From Candidatus Scybalocola faecipullorum (lineage in GTDB: Bacteria > Bacillota > Clostridia > Lachnospirales > Lachnospiraceae), in assembly GCA_018716485.1 (NCBI GenBank), contig DVJY01000022.1, positions 1 to 55,284 of the forward strand: DNA of 55,284 bases, given 5' to 3'. A program made the translations under genes and the position numbers. The notes under the pieces are model-generated. The model had not been told where the DNA came from and did no database searches. It saw nothing but the letters and a program-made list of their open reading frames with translations. Below, piece by piece: positions 25,642-34,239 of the stretch (position 1 is its first letter; each line of letters starts with the position of its first letter).

Positions 25642-26217
25642 TCAAAAAAATTTTACAGTTTGTGCCACCACAAAAGGATTCACATAGCTTTCAAGAGCAC
25701 AGCCCATCATGATCACCAAAATCACTATACTTATAAGCAGGGCGTACCTTTTTACCCCTCCGTCAGACGTATGTTCCATTGTATCACCGAACGGCCGGCT
25801 GTCAACCATTTTCAGCAAAAAAATATAAACCGGCACATACAGTGCATACTGGGGAAACAGCATGGCCACAGAAATCACAACACCGTAAAGTCCGCAGGCC
25901 ATTACCGTCATTGATACCGTGCAGCCGAAAGCCGCGCCGGCAATGCCCGTGACCGCATAAAAAAAGAGTCTGCTTTTAAACATCATCGCCAGCACAGTGA
26001 GCAGCAGAAAAAACGCCATCCGGCTGATGCAAATATAAATAAAAAAATGAATGTCATTAAACGGTTTTGCGGCCAGTGTTTCGATGTAAACAGATACCAT
26101 GCCTTCATCCATGCGCATCGTCCGTACCATTTCATTTGCAAGGAAAGTGCCTCCTGCCAATCCGATGCAAAAAGCCAGCAGCCATCTGAGATTTTTTCCT
26201 TTCCGGACATTTCTCAT
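25642..26217 (-). CDS. spoIIM: Stage II sporulation protein M
   Basis: SpoIIM is a membrane protein of the DMP machine (SpoIID-SpoIIM-SpoIIP) that thins septal peptidoglycan and drives engulfment of the forespore. The 191-residue protein has about five hydrophobic segments, and the family-typical VAMLFPQYALYVPVYIFL near residue 115 and GCALESYVNPFVV near the C-terminus. I chose the ATG at 26217 with AGGAGG 10 bases upstream; the frame is open further back to 26274. An AT-rich 10-bp inverted repeat (TGTAAAATTT / AAATTTTACA) spans the stop codon. It precedes xerD on the same strand, with a separate xerD promoter between. Confidence 0.85.
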   Translation of the reverse strand: MRNVRKGKNLRWLLAFCIGLAGGTFLANEMVRTMRMDEGMVSVYIETLAAKPFNDIHFFIYICISRMAFFLLLTVLAMMFKSRLFFYAVTGIAGAAFGCTVSMTVMACGLYGVVISVAMLFPQYALYVPVYIFLLKMVDSRPFGDTMEHTSDGGVKRYALLISIVILVIMMGCALESYVNPFVVAQTVKFF

Positions 26218-26272
26218 ATTTGACAAACCTCCTGTCATCATCTCCATGTTGTTAATATATGTCCGGCGCGGC

Positions 26273-26308
26273 AAAAAAAGAAGTCCGCCGGCGCTGCCGC
26301 CGACGGAC
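26273..26308 (-). terminator. Terminator of yebC
   Basis: GTCCG-CGGCG / CGCCG-CGGAC, a GC-rich 11-bp stem with one mismatch and a 4-nt loop, followed on the minus strand by TTCTTTTTTT, shortly after the yebC stop codon. Confidence 0.82.
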
Positions 26309-26322
26309 CTGATCAGGCGTGA

Positions 26323-27051
26323 TTAATCTTCCCAGTTATGATAAACGTTCTGGACATCATCGTCTTCTTCCAGCATATCCAATGTTCTGTTTAACTTTTT
26401 AATATCTTCCTCACTGGTCAGCGTCGTCCATGTCTGCGGAATCATCGTCACTTCCGCTGAGGCCATAGGAATACCGGCAGCCTCCAGTCCTTCCCTGACA
26501 GCTGAAAAATCATCCGGTGCTGTCGTAATTTCATAGCTGTCCTCTTCATCCGAGAAATCTTCGGCACCTAAGTCCAGCGCCGTCATCATCAGATCATCCG
26601 GATCACCGTCATATTCTTCTTTGTCAATAATAATCAGGCCTTTTTTATCGAACATATAAGAAACACAGCCCATTGCGCCAACGGAGCCGCCGCCCTTTGT
26701 AAATGCGCTGCGCACGTTGGCTGCTGTTCTGTTGCGGTTATCTGTCAGTGTCTCAACAATAATTGCCACACCACTCGGGCCGTAGCCTTCGTACGTTACA
26801 TTTTCATAGTTTACGGCATTGACATCGCCTGCTGCACGCTTAATGCCTCTTTCAATCGTATCGTTCGGCATATTATTGGCCTTCGCTTTTGCGATAACAT
26901 CACGAAGCTTGCTGTTGTTATCAGGATTTGGGCCGCCTTCTTTCACAGCGATAGCAATTTCCTTACCGATAATTGTAAAGATCTTACCTTTAGCTGCGTC
27001 ATTTTTTTCCTTTTTATGTTTGATATTGGCGAACTTTGAATGTCCTGACAT
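26323..27051 (-). CDS. yebC: YebC/PmpR family DNA-binding or translational regulator
   Basis: The 242-residue protein carries the N-terminal [22 protein letters not shown] and the [22 protein letters not shown] block near residue 52, both diagnostic for YebC/TACO1. Family members have been described as transcriptional regulators, and more recently as factors that help ribosomes translate proline-rich stretches. The ATG at 27051 follows AAAAGGAG. It has its own promoter overlapping the end of the upstream CBS-domain gene, and a good terminator. Confidence 0.94.
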   Translation of the reverse strand: MSGHSKFANIKHKKEKNDAAKGKIFTIIGKEIAIAVKEGGPNPDNNSKLRDVIAKAKANNMPNDTIERGIKRAAGDVNAVNYENVTYEGYGPSGVAIIVETLTDNRNRTAANVRSAFTKGGGSVGAMGCVSYMFDKKGLIIIDKEEYDGDPDDLMMTALDLGAEDFSDEEDSYEITTAPDDFSAVREGLEAAGIPMASAEVTMIPQTWTTLTSEEDIKKLNRTLDMLEEDDDVQNVYHNWED

Positions 27052-27098
27052 AAAAACACTCCTTTTCTTTTTGTTATTTAATCATCTTTTTCTCTGCA

Positions 27099-27118
27099 GT
27101 GTCCCCGTCTGCGGACAC
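27099..27118. repeat. Stem-loop in the yebC leader
   Basis: GTGTCC / GGACAC with an 8-nt loop between the yebC promoter and its ribosome binding site. No T-tract follows. The function is unknown. Confidence 0.4.
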
Positions 27119-27131
27119 ATATACCTGCCCT

Positions 27132-27160
27132 ATTTTATCACTATTTTTCTGAAACTTCAA
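27132..27160 (-). promoter_or_regulatory. Putative promoter of yebC
   Basis: TTGAAG (27155-27160), 17-bp spacer, TAAAAT (27132-27137) on the minus strand. The -35 lies inside the last codons of the upstream CBS-domain gene. Confidence 0.5.
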
Positions 27161-28064
27161 GCTGTAATCTGCCGGCCTTATTTTCGGCATTTTCTTCGCT
27201 GCCTGCGATTTTTCTGACTTCCACACTGGCGATCGTATTATGTCTGACAGATAATACATGAAATGTATAGCCTTCCAGCTCCACAGACACTCTTTCATCA
27301 ACGGCCGGAATATGTTCCAGTTTTGCCACAAGCAGTCCGTTGAGCGTATCGAAATCTTCCCCACCGTCCAAAGAAATCTGAAGCGCCTCCCTCACTTCAT
27401 CAAGCGGCGCCTCGCCTTTCATAATATATGTAGAACTGCCGATTTTCTGAATATACGTTTCTGCCACATCATATTCATCAAAAATATTGCCTACGATTTC
27501 CTCTAAAATATCTTCCATTGCCACAATACCGGCGGTCTGTCCATATTCATCAATGACAACTGCCATATGCAGTTTCCGCTGCTGCATATCTTTAAAGAGG
27601 CTGTCGATATTCTGCGTATCCGGCACAAAATAAGGGGTACGCATGGAAGCTCTGATGCTGACATGTTCCTGCCCGTATTTCATTGCCGCCCGCAGAAGGT
27701 CTTTTAAATGCAGAATACCGATAATATTGTCTATATCTTCTTCATAAACCGGATACCGTGAAAAACGTTCTCTCAGCATCAGGCGGGCCGCTTCCTCAAA
27801 GCTCATACCTACCTCTACCCCGACAATATTTTTTCTGTGGGTCATAATATCTGCCGCTTCCTTGCCGCTGAAATCAAAAATATTATTGATCATCTGCGCT
27901 TCATCATCTTCAAGCGCGCCCCGCTCATGGCCTTCGCTCACCATCTGTCGGATTTCCTCTGTCATTTTTTCCGGTTCCTCCCGGTTCATGCCGAATACAT
28001 GACCGAAACCTTCTGAAATCTTTTCAAAAAAGCCTTTGTTTTTACCCGGCCTTCGGTCTTCCAT
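27141..28064 (-). CDS. CBS-domain protein of the HlyC/CorC family
   Basis: About 307 residues from the ATG at 28064. It has a CBS pair (about residues 70-190, with IMTHRKNIVGVEVG and FSRYPVYEEDIDNIIGILHLKDLL) and the C-terminal CorC_HlyC domain (about 210-290, with GEAPLDEVREALQI and DTLNGLLVAKLEHIP). There is no DUF21 membrane part, so it is the soluble CorC type linked to Mg/Co efflux or heavy-metal tolerance. The start is not certain: GGAG lies 15 bases before the ATG, and a GTG at 28073 and TTG at 28100 are in frame. It follows ndoA with close overlap. Confidence 0.88.
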   Translation of the reverse strand: MEDRRPGKNKGFFEKISEGFGHVFGMNREEPEKMTEEIRQMVSEGHERGALEDDEAQMINNIFDFSGKEAADIMTHRKNIVGVEVGMSFEEAARLMLRERFSRYPVYEEDIDNIIGILHLKDLLRAAMKYGQEHVSIRASMRTPYFVPDTQNIDSLFKDMQQRKLHMAVVIDEYGQTAGIVAMEDILEEIVGNIFDEYDVAETYIQKIGSSTYIMKGEAPLDEVREALQISLDGGEDFDTLNGLLVAKLEHIPAVDERVSVELEGYTFHVLSVRHNTIASVEVRKIAGSEENAENKAGRLQLEVSEK

Positions 28065-28089
28065 CTCTAAAATCACCTGCTCCTTTTGC

Positions 28090-28437
28090 TTATGTATCAA
28101 GCTCCAGACTGATCAAAAGCGCTTCATCCACCTTTTTTAAAATATCGCAGTCCAGATGACACACCTTTTCTTTTAATCGTTTTTTATCAATCGTTCTGAC
28201 CTGTTCCAATAAAATCACAGAATCTTTAACAAGTTCATAATGACCGGCATCAAGTTCCACATGCGTGGGCAGTTTTGCCTTATTCATCTTTGACGTGATC
28301 GCCGCGCAGATAACTGTCGGGCTGTGCCGGTTTCCCGTATCATTTTGTATGATCAGCACCGGCCTGATGCCGCCCTGCTCAGAGCCGACAACCGGCCTTA
28401 AATCTGCATAAAAAATATCTCCTCGTTTAATGACCAC
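28090..28437 (-). CDS. ndoA: EndoA (MazF/PemK-type) mRNA interferase toxin
   Basis: EndoA cleaves mRNA at a short U-rich site as the toxin of a toxin-antitoxin pair. The 115-residue protein has [19 protein letters not shown] at the N-terminus, RPVLIIQND near residue 25, and a conserved VEQVRTIDK-like [13 protein letters not shown] near 75. The GTG start at 28437 follows AGGAG at 11 bases. In most Firmicutes an antitoxin gene (ndoAI) of about 90 codons lies just upstream; here only 95 bp separate alr and ndoA, and no such gene is present. Confidence 0.95.
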   Translation of the reverse strand: MVIKRGDIFYADLRPVVGSEQGGIRPVLIIQNDTGNRHSPTVICAAITSKMNKAKLPTHVELDAGHYELVKDSVILLEQVRTIDKKRLKEKVCHLDCDILKKVDEALLISLELDT

Positions 28438-28471
28438 AAATTTTCACACTCCTGATATACCTTTTAGATCA

Positions 28472-28573
28472 TTATTCCCACTCATCTAAAGTGTATTCAT
28501 CAAGTGCTTCTTCATTGAATCGGTCCGTCAGTTTACAGCAAATAAGATACTTCTCCGACTTTCTGTCCGTTTT
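28472..28573 (-). other. Short acidic open frame between alr and ndoA
   Basis: In the frame one base ahead of alr, 33 codons are open and end in an acidic tail (LTDRFNEEALDEYTLDEWE, stop at 28472-28474). There is no ATG, GTG or TTG in it; an ATT at 28543 has GGAG 9 bases upstream. The composition resembles the acidic C-terminal tail of an antitoxin, so it may be a decayed or atypical antitoxin piece or a chance open frame. I cannot tell. Confidence 0.3.
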
Positions 28574-29699
28574 TCATATAGACTCTCGGCACACGGCGGC
28601 TGACATTGCATACAAATTCATAATTAAATGACCCCGCCAGTGCTGCCGGCTCCTCTACGGGAATTTCCCGAATGCCGTCTTTGCCTACAAGCGTCACCAC
28701 ATCTCCCTCATCAATATCTGAAAGACCGGTGATATCGACCATCATCTGATCCATACAGACTCTGCCTACGATCGGCGCATACTGGCCTTTGATCAGCACC
28801 CGTCCCTTTCCCGAGAGCTGTCTGAAATACCCGTCCGCATAACCGACCGGCACTGTAGCTATCTTCGACGGACGGCTGGTCACAAATGTGGCCCCGTAAC
28901 TGATCTCTGTCCCTTCAGGCACTTCTTTTATAAAAGTAATATGACTTCTTAATGACATAACCGGATAAAGATCAATAAGGCTTTTGTCCACCTCATCTGA
29001 AGGATAAAGTCCGTAGATAATGATCCCCGCACGCACCATATTCATATAAGCGCCTTCATAGGCCATAATGCCCGCGCTGTTGGCACAGTGTTTTACAGGA
29101 ATATCCAGCCCTTCATTTTTCAGCCGTTCAGCCATTGCTTCGTAGCGTTCAAGCTGTCTGTTCGTCCGCTCTGTCCCGTACATATCGGCACAGGCAAAAT
29201 GGGTAAATAACCCTTCAATCCTGAGATTTGGCAGTCTACTGATTTCCAGTATGGTCTGTATGCTTTTTTCATCATCGGAAAAACCGATGCGTCCCATCCC
29301 TGTATCCAGCTTAATATGGATATTAACCGGCTTTTTCTCAGGAAACGCATCTGCGGCCCGGTCCAGCGCCCTTGCCGCCTTCAGTGTAAAAATTGTCGGT
29401 GTAATATTTTCACGGATCATATCTTCAAACTGACTGTCTGCGCTGGCTCCAAGGACAAGGATCGGCAGAGTGATGCCGCTGTGACGAAGCTCTATCCCTT
29501 CATCGGCACATGAAACGGCCAGCCAATCCACCCCCATCGCTTCCATCGCTTTTGCCAGCGCTACCGCTCCGTGTCCGTAGCCGTTTGCTTTAACCACTGC
29601 GCAAAGCATTGTATCTTCACCGATTTTGCGGCGGATCTCCCGAATATTATGTTCAAAAGCATCCATATCAATCTCGGCATAATATCTGAATGTACTCAC
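28533..29699 (-). CDS. alr: Alanine racemase
   Basis: A pyridoxal-phosphate enzyme that supplies D-alanine for peptidoglycan. The 388-residue protein has the PLP-lysine motif AVVKANGYGHGAVALAKA near residue 35, the substrate segment RAGIIIYGLYPSDEV near 213 and the catalytic Tyr region EISYGATFVTSRPSK near 257. The start is a GTG at 29699 after GAGGCGAG. It lies 21 bp after nnr and directly before ndoA, the conserved alr-ndoA context of Firmicutes. Confidence 0.96.
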   Translation of the reverse strand: MSTFRYYAEIDMDAFEHNIREIRRKIGEDTMLCAVVKANGYGHGAVALAKAMEAMGVDWLAVSCADEGIELRHSGITLPILVLGASADSQFEDMIRENITPTIFTLKAARALDRAADAFPEKKPVNIHIKLDTGMGRIGFSDDEKSIQTILEISRLPNLRIEGLFTHFACADMYGTERTNRQLERYEAMAERLKNEGLDIPVKHCANSAGIMAYEGAYMNMVRAGIIIYGLYPSDEVDKSLIDLYPVMSLRSHITFIKEVPEGTEISYGATFVTSRPSKIATVPVGYADGYFRQLSGKGRVLIKGQYAPIVGRVCMDQMMVDITGLSDIDEGDVVTLVGKDGIREIPVEEPAALAGSFNYEFVCNVSRRVPRVYMKNGQKVGEVSYLL

Positions 29700-29720
29700 A
29701 TTATCTCGCCTCTTCGTTAA

Positions 29721-31256
29721 TTATTGAATCACATACGCTATATATTTTATAATATCCGAAGCCAAAAGTCCATAGACGCCCTTTCTTTTTTTCGCTTCGT
29801 CGCCGGACAGCCCGTGAATATATACGCCCAGCGCCGCCATTCTCTTTAAATTTTCCTGACCTTTGTCCTTATGCTGGCATACAAGACCGCCGATCATACC
29901 GCTGAGCACATCGCCGCTGCCCCCGGTAGCCATGCCGTTGTTTCCCGAAAGATTCACATAGTCGGTGCCCATGCTGTCTGAAATGACTGTACGGGCATCT
30001 TTGAGGACACAAATGACCTGATAACGTTTGGCAAATTTTCTGCACGTTTCAAACAAATTCCGTGAAATCCCGGCAATATCCCTGCCGGTCAGTCTGGCCA
30101 TTTCTCCCAAATGGGGCGTCACGATCACCGGGCACTGACGTCCCAAAAAGGCGATCAACCCATCAACGCCTTCTTTTGCCTTAAATGCCGCCGCCAGAAT
30201 ATTAAGGGCGTCGGCATCCATGATCACAGGGACGCTGCTTTCACTGAGCACTGTATTTAAAATCATCTGCGATGCCTTGCCCGTGCCGATGCCGGGACCT
30301 GCTACGATTGTATCCGCCCACTGTATACATGCTTTAATCTCTGATATTTGAGGATTTTCGGCATCGTAGCAGCTGACAATGGCCTCCGGCAGCGCCTGCT
30401 GTATAATTGTTCTGTTTTCTTCGCATGTCAGCACACGCACAAGTCCGACCCCTGTCCTATATGCAGCGCCTGCGCTGAGAATACACGCGCCGCTCATACC
30501 TTTTGAACCGGCGATAACAAGCAATTTTCCGTAGCTGCCTTTATTGGAATAGGCGCTGCGTGCCGGCATATATTTTTTTATATCTGATATTTCCATTGCC
30601 CGTACTTTCGGTTCGGCCAAAACAGCTGCATTTCTTGCAAAACCGATATCACACACAAACACTTCTCCTGAATGCTCACATCCCGGATAGAGTACAAGTC
30701 CCAGCTTATTTTGTCCGAAAGTTACCGTCATTTCTGCCTGAATACATGTGCCCATCACCTGACCGCTGCCGGCGTGTACGCCCGACGGAATATCTACAGC
30801 GCAAATCTTTGAGCCGCTGCTGTTCATTTTCTGGATGATCTGAGCCATCCTTCCCTCAACATCTCTTGAAAGACCAATACCAAACAGACCGTCGATCAGC
30901 CATGTATACTGTTTAAAGTCCGGCTCTGTATTATTATATTCACGAATACCCAGATTTCTTATAATTTCTTTCTGTTTTTTCAGTTCAGGCGTAAAATTTT
31001 TTTCATCCGCCGCAAAGCAGACCGCCGCATCATACCCCCGATTATACAAAATCCGGGCCGCCGCCACAGCGTCTGCTCCGTTATTGCCGCTGCCGGCCAC
31101 CGCAAGAACTTTGTCGCCCGGCATCATCCGTTCTTCCACCTTTTGGGCAACCGCTGCCGCTGCACGTTCCATAAGCACCAGCGACGGAATCCCTATTTTT
31201 TCTATGGAATACGTATCTATTGCTTTCATTTCATTTTGATCTACAACATATTTCAT
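29721..31256 (-). CDS. nnr: Bifunctional NAD(P)H-hydrate epimerase / ADP-dependent dehydratase
   Basis: Repairs hydrated NAD(P)H: the N-terminal YjeF_N domain (about 1-215, with MKYVVDQNEMKAIDTYSIE and VAGSGNNGADAVAAARIL) is the epimerase and the C-terminal carbohydrate-kinase-like domain (about 225-505, with KGSYGKLLVIAGSKGMSGA, IVAGPGIGTG, GNNGMATGGSGDVLSG) is the ADP-dependent dehydratase. The 511-residue length from the ATG at 31256 fits. GTGAGGA lies 8 bases upstream; the longer in-frame start at 31310 does not have one. It heads the nnr-alr-ndoA cluster. Confidence 0.95.
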   Translation of the reverse strand: MKYVVDQNEMKAIDTYSIEKIGIPSLVLMERAAAAVAQKVEERMMPGDKVLAVAGSGNNGADAVAAARILYNRGYDAAVCFAADEKNFTPELKKQKEIIRNLGIREYNNTEPDFKQYTWLIDGLFGIGLSRDVEGRMAQIIQKMNSSGSKICAVDIPSGVHAGSGQVMGTCIQAEMTVTFGQNKLGLVLYPGCEHSGEVFVCDIGFARNAAVLAEPKVRAMEISDIKKYMPARSAYSNKGSYGKLLVIAGSKGMSGACILSAGAAYRTGVGLVRVLTCEENRTIIQQALPEAIVSCYDAENPQISEIKACIQWADTIVAGPGIGTGKASQMILNTVLSESSVPVIMDADALNILAAAFKAKEGVDGLIAFLGRQCPVIVTPHLGEMARLTGRDIAGISRNLFETCRKFAKRYQVICVLKDARTVISDSMGTDYVNLSGNNGMATGGSGDVLSGMIGGLVCQHKDKGQENLKRMAALGVYIHGLSGDEAKKRKGVYGLLASDIIKYIAYVIQ

Positions 31257-31315
31257 TAATTCATTCCTCACTTTCACCAATCGGATAAAGCAGCTTCCCG
31301 CCGGGAACACCCCAA

Positions 31316-31344
31316 AGAAAAAACTGCCCTGAAGGCAGCTTTTT
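31316..31344 (-). terminator. Terminator of rex
   Basis: CTGCC / GGCAG with a short loop, flanked by A and T runs, followed by six T on the minus strand, 20 bp after the rex stop codon. The A/T symmetry means it could also work on the plus strand. Confidence 0.72.
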
Positions 31345-31363
31345 CTCTTCTGACCGGCAGCGC

Positions 31364-32026
31364 CTAGTCCTCCATATAAGATTTATAACTATATTTTTCA
31401 TTGCCTCTGTTTCTGAAATTGTAGGACAATGTCATCAGACTTTCATCCAGATGAACGTTTTTCACGCAAACTTCATCTGACAGGTGTAAATCTGTCGGTG
31501 CAAAATTCCATATAGCTTTAATTCCCCATGCTTCCAGCTGCTGACCAATGCCCCTTGCCTGCTTCTTTGGTACTGTAAGCGTTGCCACCCGGATATGATT
31601 TTCTTTGATAAACGATTCAAGTTCGTCCATCATGCGTATCTCCACGCCGCGGACCGAAAGTCCTTCCAGTCTCGGATTAATATCAAAAATACCCGCGATC
31701 CGAAAGCCGATATGCTTAAAATCGTAATTTGCCAGCGCCTGTCCGAGATTTCCCGCACCGATAATAATCATATTCTGCGTTGTATCCAAACCAAGGATTT
31801 TTCCGATTTCCTCATGAAGATATTCCACATTGTAGCCGTAACCCTGCTGGCCGAAACCGCCGAAATTATTCAGATCCTGACGGATCTGTGAAGCTGTCAC
31901 TTTCATGCGCTTACTTAATTCTTTGGAAGAAATTCTGACAACGTTATTCTCAAGCAATTCTCCGAGATAACGATAATATCTCGGCAGACGCCTGATGACT
32001 GCCGGTGAAATCTCTCTTTCGCTCAC
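31364..32026 (-). CDS. rex: Redox-sensing transcriptional repressor Rex
   Basis: Rex is a dimeric repressor that senses the NADH/NAD+ ratio and controls fermentation genes. The 220-residue protein has an N-terminal winged helix (RRLPRYYRYLGELLENN and SSKELSKRMKVTASQIRQDL) and a Rossmann domain with the GxGxxG motif in IIIGAGNLGQALANY near residue 88. The GTG start at 32026 follows AAAAGGAG at 10 bases. A perfect consensus promoter lies 34 bp upstream, and a Rex-operator-like palindrome lies upstream of its -35. The divergent ABC-F gene starts beyond it. Confidence 0.95.
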   Translation of the reverse strand: MSEREISPAVIRRLPRYYRYLGELLENNVVRISSKELSKRMKVTASQIRQDLNNFGGFGQQGYGYNVEYLHEEIGKILGLDTTQNMIIIGAGNLGQALANYDFKHIGFRIAGIFDINPRLEGLSVRGVEIRMMDELESFIKENHIRVATLTVPKKQARGIGQQLEAWGIKAIWNFAPTDLHLSDEVCVKNVHLDESLMTLSYNFRNRGNEKYSYKSYMED

Positions 32027-32059
32027 TTTGCACTCACTCCTTTTGTCATTTTCATCATT

Positions 32060-32088
32060 ATTATACGAAATGTATAAGCTTATGTCAA
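32060..32088 (-). promoter_or_regulatory. Consensus promoter of rex
   Basis: TTGACA (32083-32088), exactly 17 bp, TATAAT (32060-32065) on the minus strand, a perfect sigmaA promoter. Confidence 0.88.
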
Positions 32089-32093
32089 TTATA

Positions 32094-32111
32094 TCGTTAA
32101 ATTTCTGACGA
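32094..32111. promoter_or_regulatory. Candidate Rex operator
   Basis: TCGTTAA-N4-CTGACGA. The spacing of 4 between two 7-bp half-sites is that of the Rex consensus TTGTTAA-N4-TTAACAA; 10 of 14 positions agree. It lies 5 bp upstream of the rex -35 and between the two divergent promoters, so Rex could control rex and possibly the ABC-F gene. Confidence 0.42.
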
Positions 32112-32183
32112 TTTCAACATCTTCTTTAAATTTTATTTTCTATTTTTATGATTTTTCATCATAACTTCATATTTTTTAACGAC

Positions 32184-32212
32184 TTTACTTTCCAATCGAT
32201 AAATGATATGAT
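32184..32212 (+). promoter_or_regulatory. Putative promoter of the ABC-F gene
   Basis: TTTACT (32184-32189), 17-bp spacer, TATGAT (32207-32212), 28 bp upstream of the ABC-F start codon. Confidence 0.55.
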
Positions 32213-32240
32213 AAAGCCTGCAGAAGAAAGGAGTGTTCTT

Positions 32241-34169
32241 ATGATACTTGCCTGTCAAAATGTCAGTAAGGCATTTGGTACAGATACCGTTTTGGAAAAT
32301 ATTTCTTTTCATATAGAAGATCGTGAAAAAGCAGCTATTGTCGGCGTCAACGGCGCCGGGAAATCGACACTTTTAAAAATCATCATGCATCAGCTTCCTG
32401 CAGATGAAGGCGAGGTTATCCTTGCCAAAGGCAAAACTATCGGCTATCTTGCACAGCACCAGTCTCTTACCGACACCCACACTATTTATGAAACAATGCT
32501 TGATGTTAAAAAAGACATTATTGAAATATATGATCATATGAAGCAGCTGGAACAGGATATGAAAAATGTTTCCGGCGAAGCGCTGGACAAAATGCTGGAC
32601 ACATACGCCCGACTGACCCATCGCTACGAAGATGCCAACGGATATGCATACAAAAGCGAAATTACCGGAGTGCTCAAGGGGCTCGGATTTGAAGAATCCG
32701 AATTCCATACACCGATTTCCGCTTTATCCGGCGGTCAGAAAACCCGTGTCGCCCTCGGGCGTCTGCTTTTATCCAAGCCGGATATTATTCTGCTGGATGA
32801 GCCGACCAACCATCTGGACATGGATTCCATCACATGGCTGGAATCATTTTTGACAAACTACCCCGGCGCTGTTGTCATTGTCGCCCACGACCGATATTTT
32901 CTTGACCGTATTGTGACAAAGATTATTGAAATCGACCACCATAAAGGTTATGTTTTTTCGGGAAATTATACAGACTATGCTAAGAAGAAAGCGGCGCTGC
33001 GCGAAAGCCAGCTCAAAGCATATATGAACCAGCAAAGGGAAATCCGGCATCAGGAAGCTGTTATTGAAAAACTGAAATCATTTAATCGTGAAAAATCTAT
33101 CAAACGCGCTGAAAGCCGGGAAAAGATGCTCAATAAAATCGAGCGTCTTCAAGCCCCTGAAAAGGATAATTTTTCTATGAACCTGAAGCTGGAGCCTTCG
33201 GTCATCAGCGGCAATGATGTCCTTCATGCGGAAGGGTTGAGCAAGTCATTCGGTGATCACCGCCTTTTTGAAAATATATCGATTGATATTAAGCGCGGTG
33301 AAAAGGTGGCGCTCATCGGCAGCAACGGTACAGGCAAAACGACGATTTTAAAAATTCTGAATCATATGCTTCCGGCAGACAGCGGCGACATTCATTTTGG
33401 CGCTAAAGTTTTTGTCGGTTACTACGATCAGGAACATCAGGTGCTTAATCCGGACAATACGGTTTTTGACGAAATTTCCGATGCTTATCCTCAGCTTGAC
33501 AATACAAAAATCCGCAGCGTCCTTGCCGCCTTTTTGTTTACAGGCGACGACGTTTTCAAACTGATCCGTGATCTTTCCGGAGGTGAACGCGGCAGAGTAT
33601 CTCTTGCCAAACTGATGCTCTCCAACGCCAATTTTCTTATCCTAGACGAGCCGACCAACCATTTGGACATTGTTTCCAAAGAAATTTTGGAAAATGTCCT
33701 CAGAAACTATACGGGCACTGTTTTTTATGTTTCTCACGACCGTTATTTTATCAACACAACAGCAACCCGGATTCTTGAACTGACCGGCGGCGGCCTTAAC
33801 AGCTATATCGGCAATTATGACGATTATTTGGAAAAGAAAGAGCATCCTCTCGTTTCCGGTTCCAGCGGCGGCTTTGAACACGATGCCGGCAGCCCGGCTT
33901 CTGGCAGTACCGCCGCTTCTGCATCTGCGCTCTCTTATCAGGAACAGAAACAGCAAAAAGCACTTGAACGCAAACGTCAGAATGATCTTGCCAAAATCGA
34001 GGGACGTATTGATGAAATTGAGCAGCGTATCAAAGTGCTTGATGAAATGATGGCTGATGAAGCTATTTGCACTGATGTGACAAGGCTGATGGAAATCAGC
34101 CAAGAAAAAGAAAAACTTGACGGTCAGCTGCTGACACTGATGGAGCAGTGGGAAACTTTGTCCCAATGA
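32241..34169 (+). CDS. ABC-F family ATP-binding protein
   Basis: ABC-F proteins have two ATPase domains and no membrane part; they act on the ribosome, easing stalled translation or protecting against antibiotics. The 642-residue protein has Walker A motifs GVNGAGKST near residue 38 and GSNGTGKTT near 360, signatures LSGGQKTRVALGR and LSGGERGRVSLAK, and ILLDEPTNHLD and LILDEPTNHLD Walker B motifs. A charged linker lies near 255-300, and a C-terminal coiled coil (about 575-642, after a Ser/Gly/Ala-rich stretch) is present. It resembles the housekeeping YfmR/Uup/YdiF type; resistance cannot be claimed. The ATG at 32241 follows AAAGGAG; upstream codons to 32148 lack a start site. Confidence 0.93.
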   Translation: MILACQNVSKAFGTDTVLENISFHIEDREKAAIVGVNGAGKSTLLKIIMHQLPADEGEVILAKGKTIGYLAQHQSLTDTHTIYETMLDVKKDIIEIYDHMKQLEQDMKNVSGEALDKMLDTYARLTHRYEDANGYAYKSEITGVLKGLGFEESEFHTPISALSGGQKTRVALGRLLLSKPDIILLDEPTNHLDMDSITWLESFLTNYPGAVVIVAHDRYFLDRIVTKIIEIDHHKGYVFSGNYTDYAKKKAALRESQLKAYMNQQREIRHQEAVIEKLKSFNREKSIKRAESREKMLNKIERLQAPEKDNFSMNLKLEPSVISGNDVLHAEGLSKSFGDHRLFENISIDIKRGEKVALIGSNGTGKTTILKILNHMLPADSGDIHFGAKVFVGYYDQEHQVLNPDNTVFDEISDAYPQLDNTKIRSVLAAFLFTGDDVFKLIRDLSGGERGRVSLAKLMLSNANFLILDEPTNHLDIVSKEILENVLRNYTGTVFYVSHDRYFINTTATRILELTGGGLNSYIGNYDDYLEKKEHPLVSGSSGGFEHDAGSPASGSTAASASALSYQEQKQQKALERKRQNDLAKIEGRIDEIEQRIKVLDEMMADEAICTDVTRLMEISQEKEKLDGQLLTLMEQWETLSQ

Positions 34170-34197
34170 TCTCCCAGCCCCATACTTAAAAAAGCAG

Positions 34198-34237
34198 AGA
34201 ACGGGTTTTATCCGACGGATGAACCCGTTCTTTTTAT
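34198..34237 (+). terminator. Strong terminator of the ABC-F gene
   Basis: AGAACGGGTT / AACCCGTTCT form a 10-bp stem; the loop itself can pair (ATCC / GGAT), and five T then ATTT follow. Confidence 0.88.
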
Positions 34238-34239
34238 TT

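Noticed and set aside
25589-25655. AT-rich inverted repeats after spoIIM as attachment or dif site for XerD
   Set aside because: They do not show the 11-6-11 layout of a dif site, and the sequence is low-complexity.
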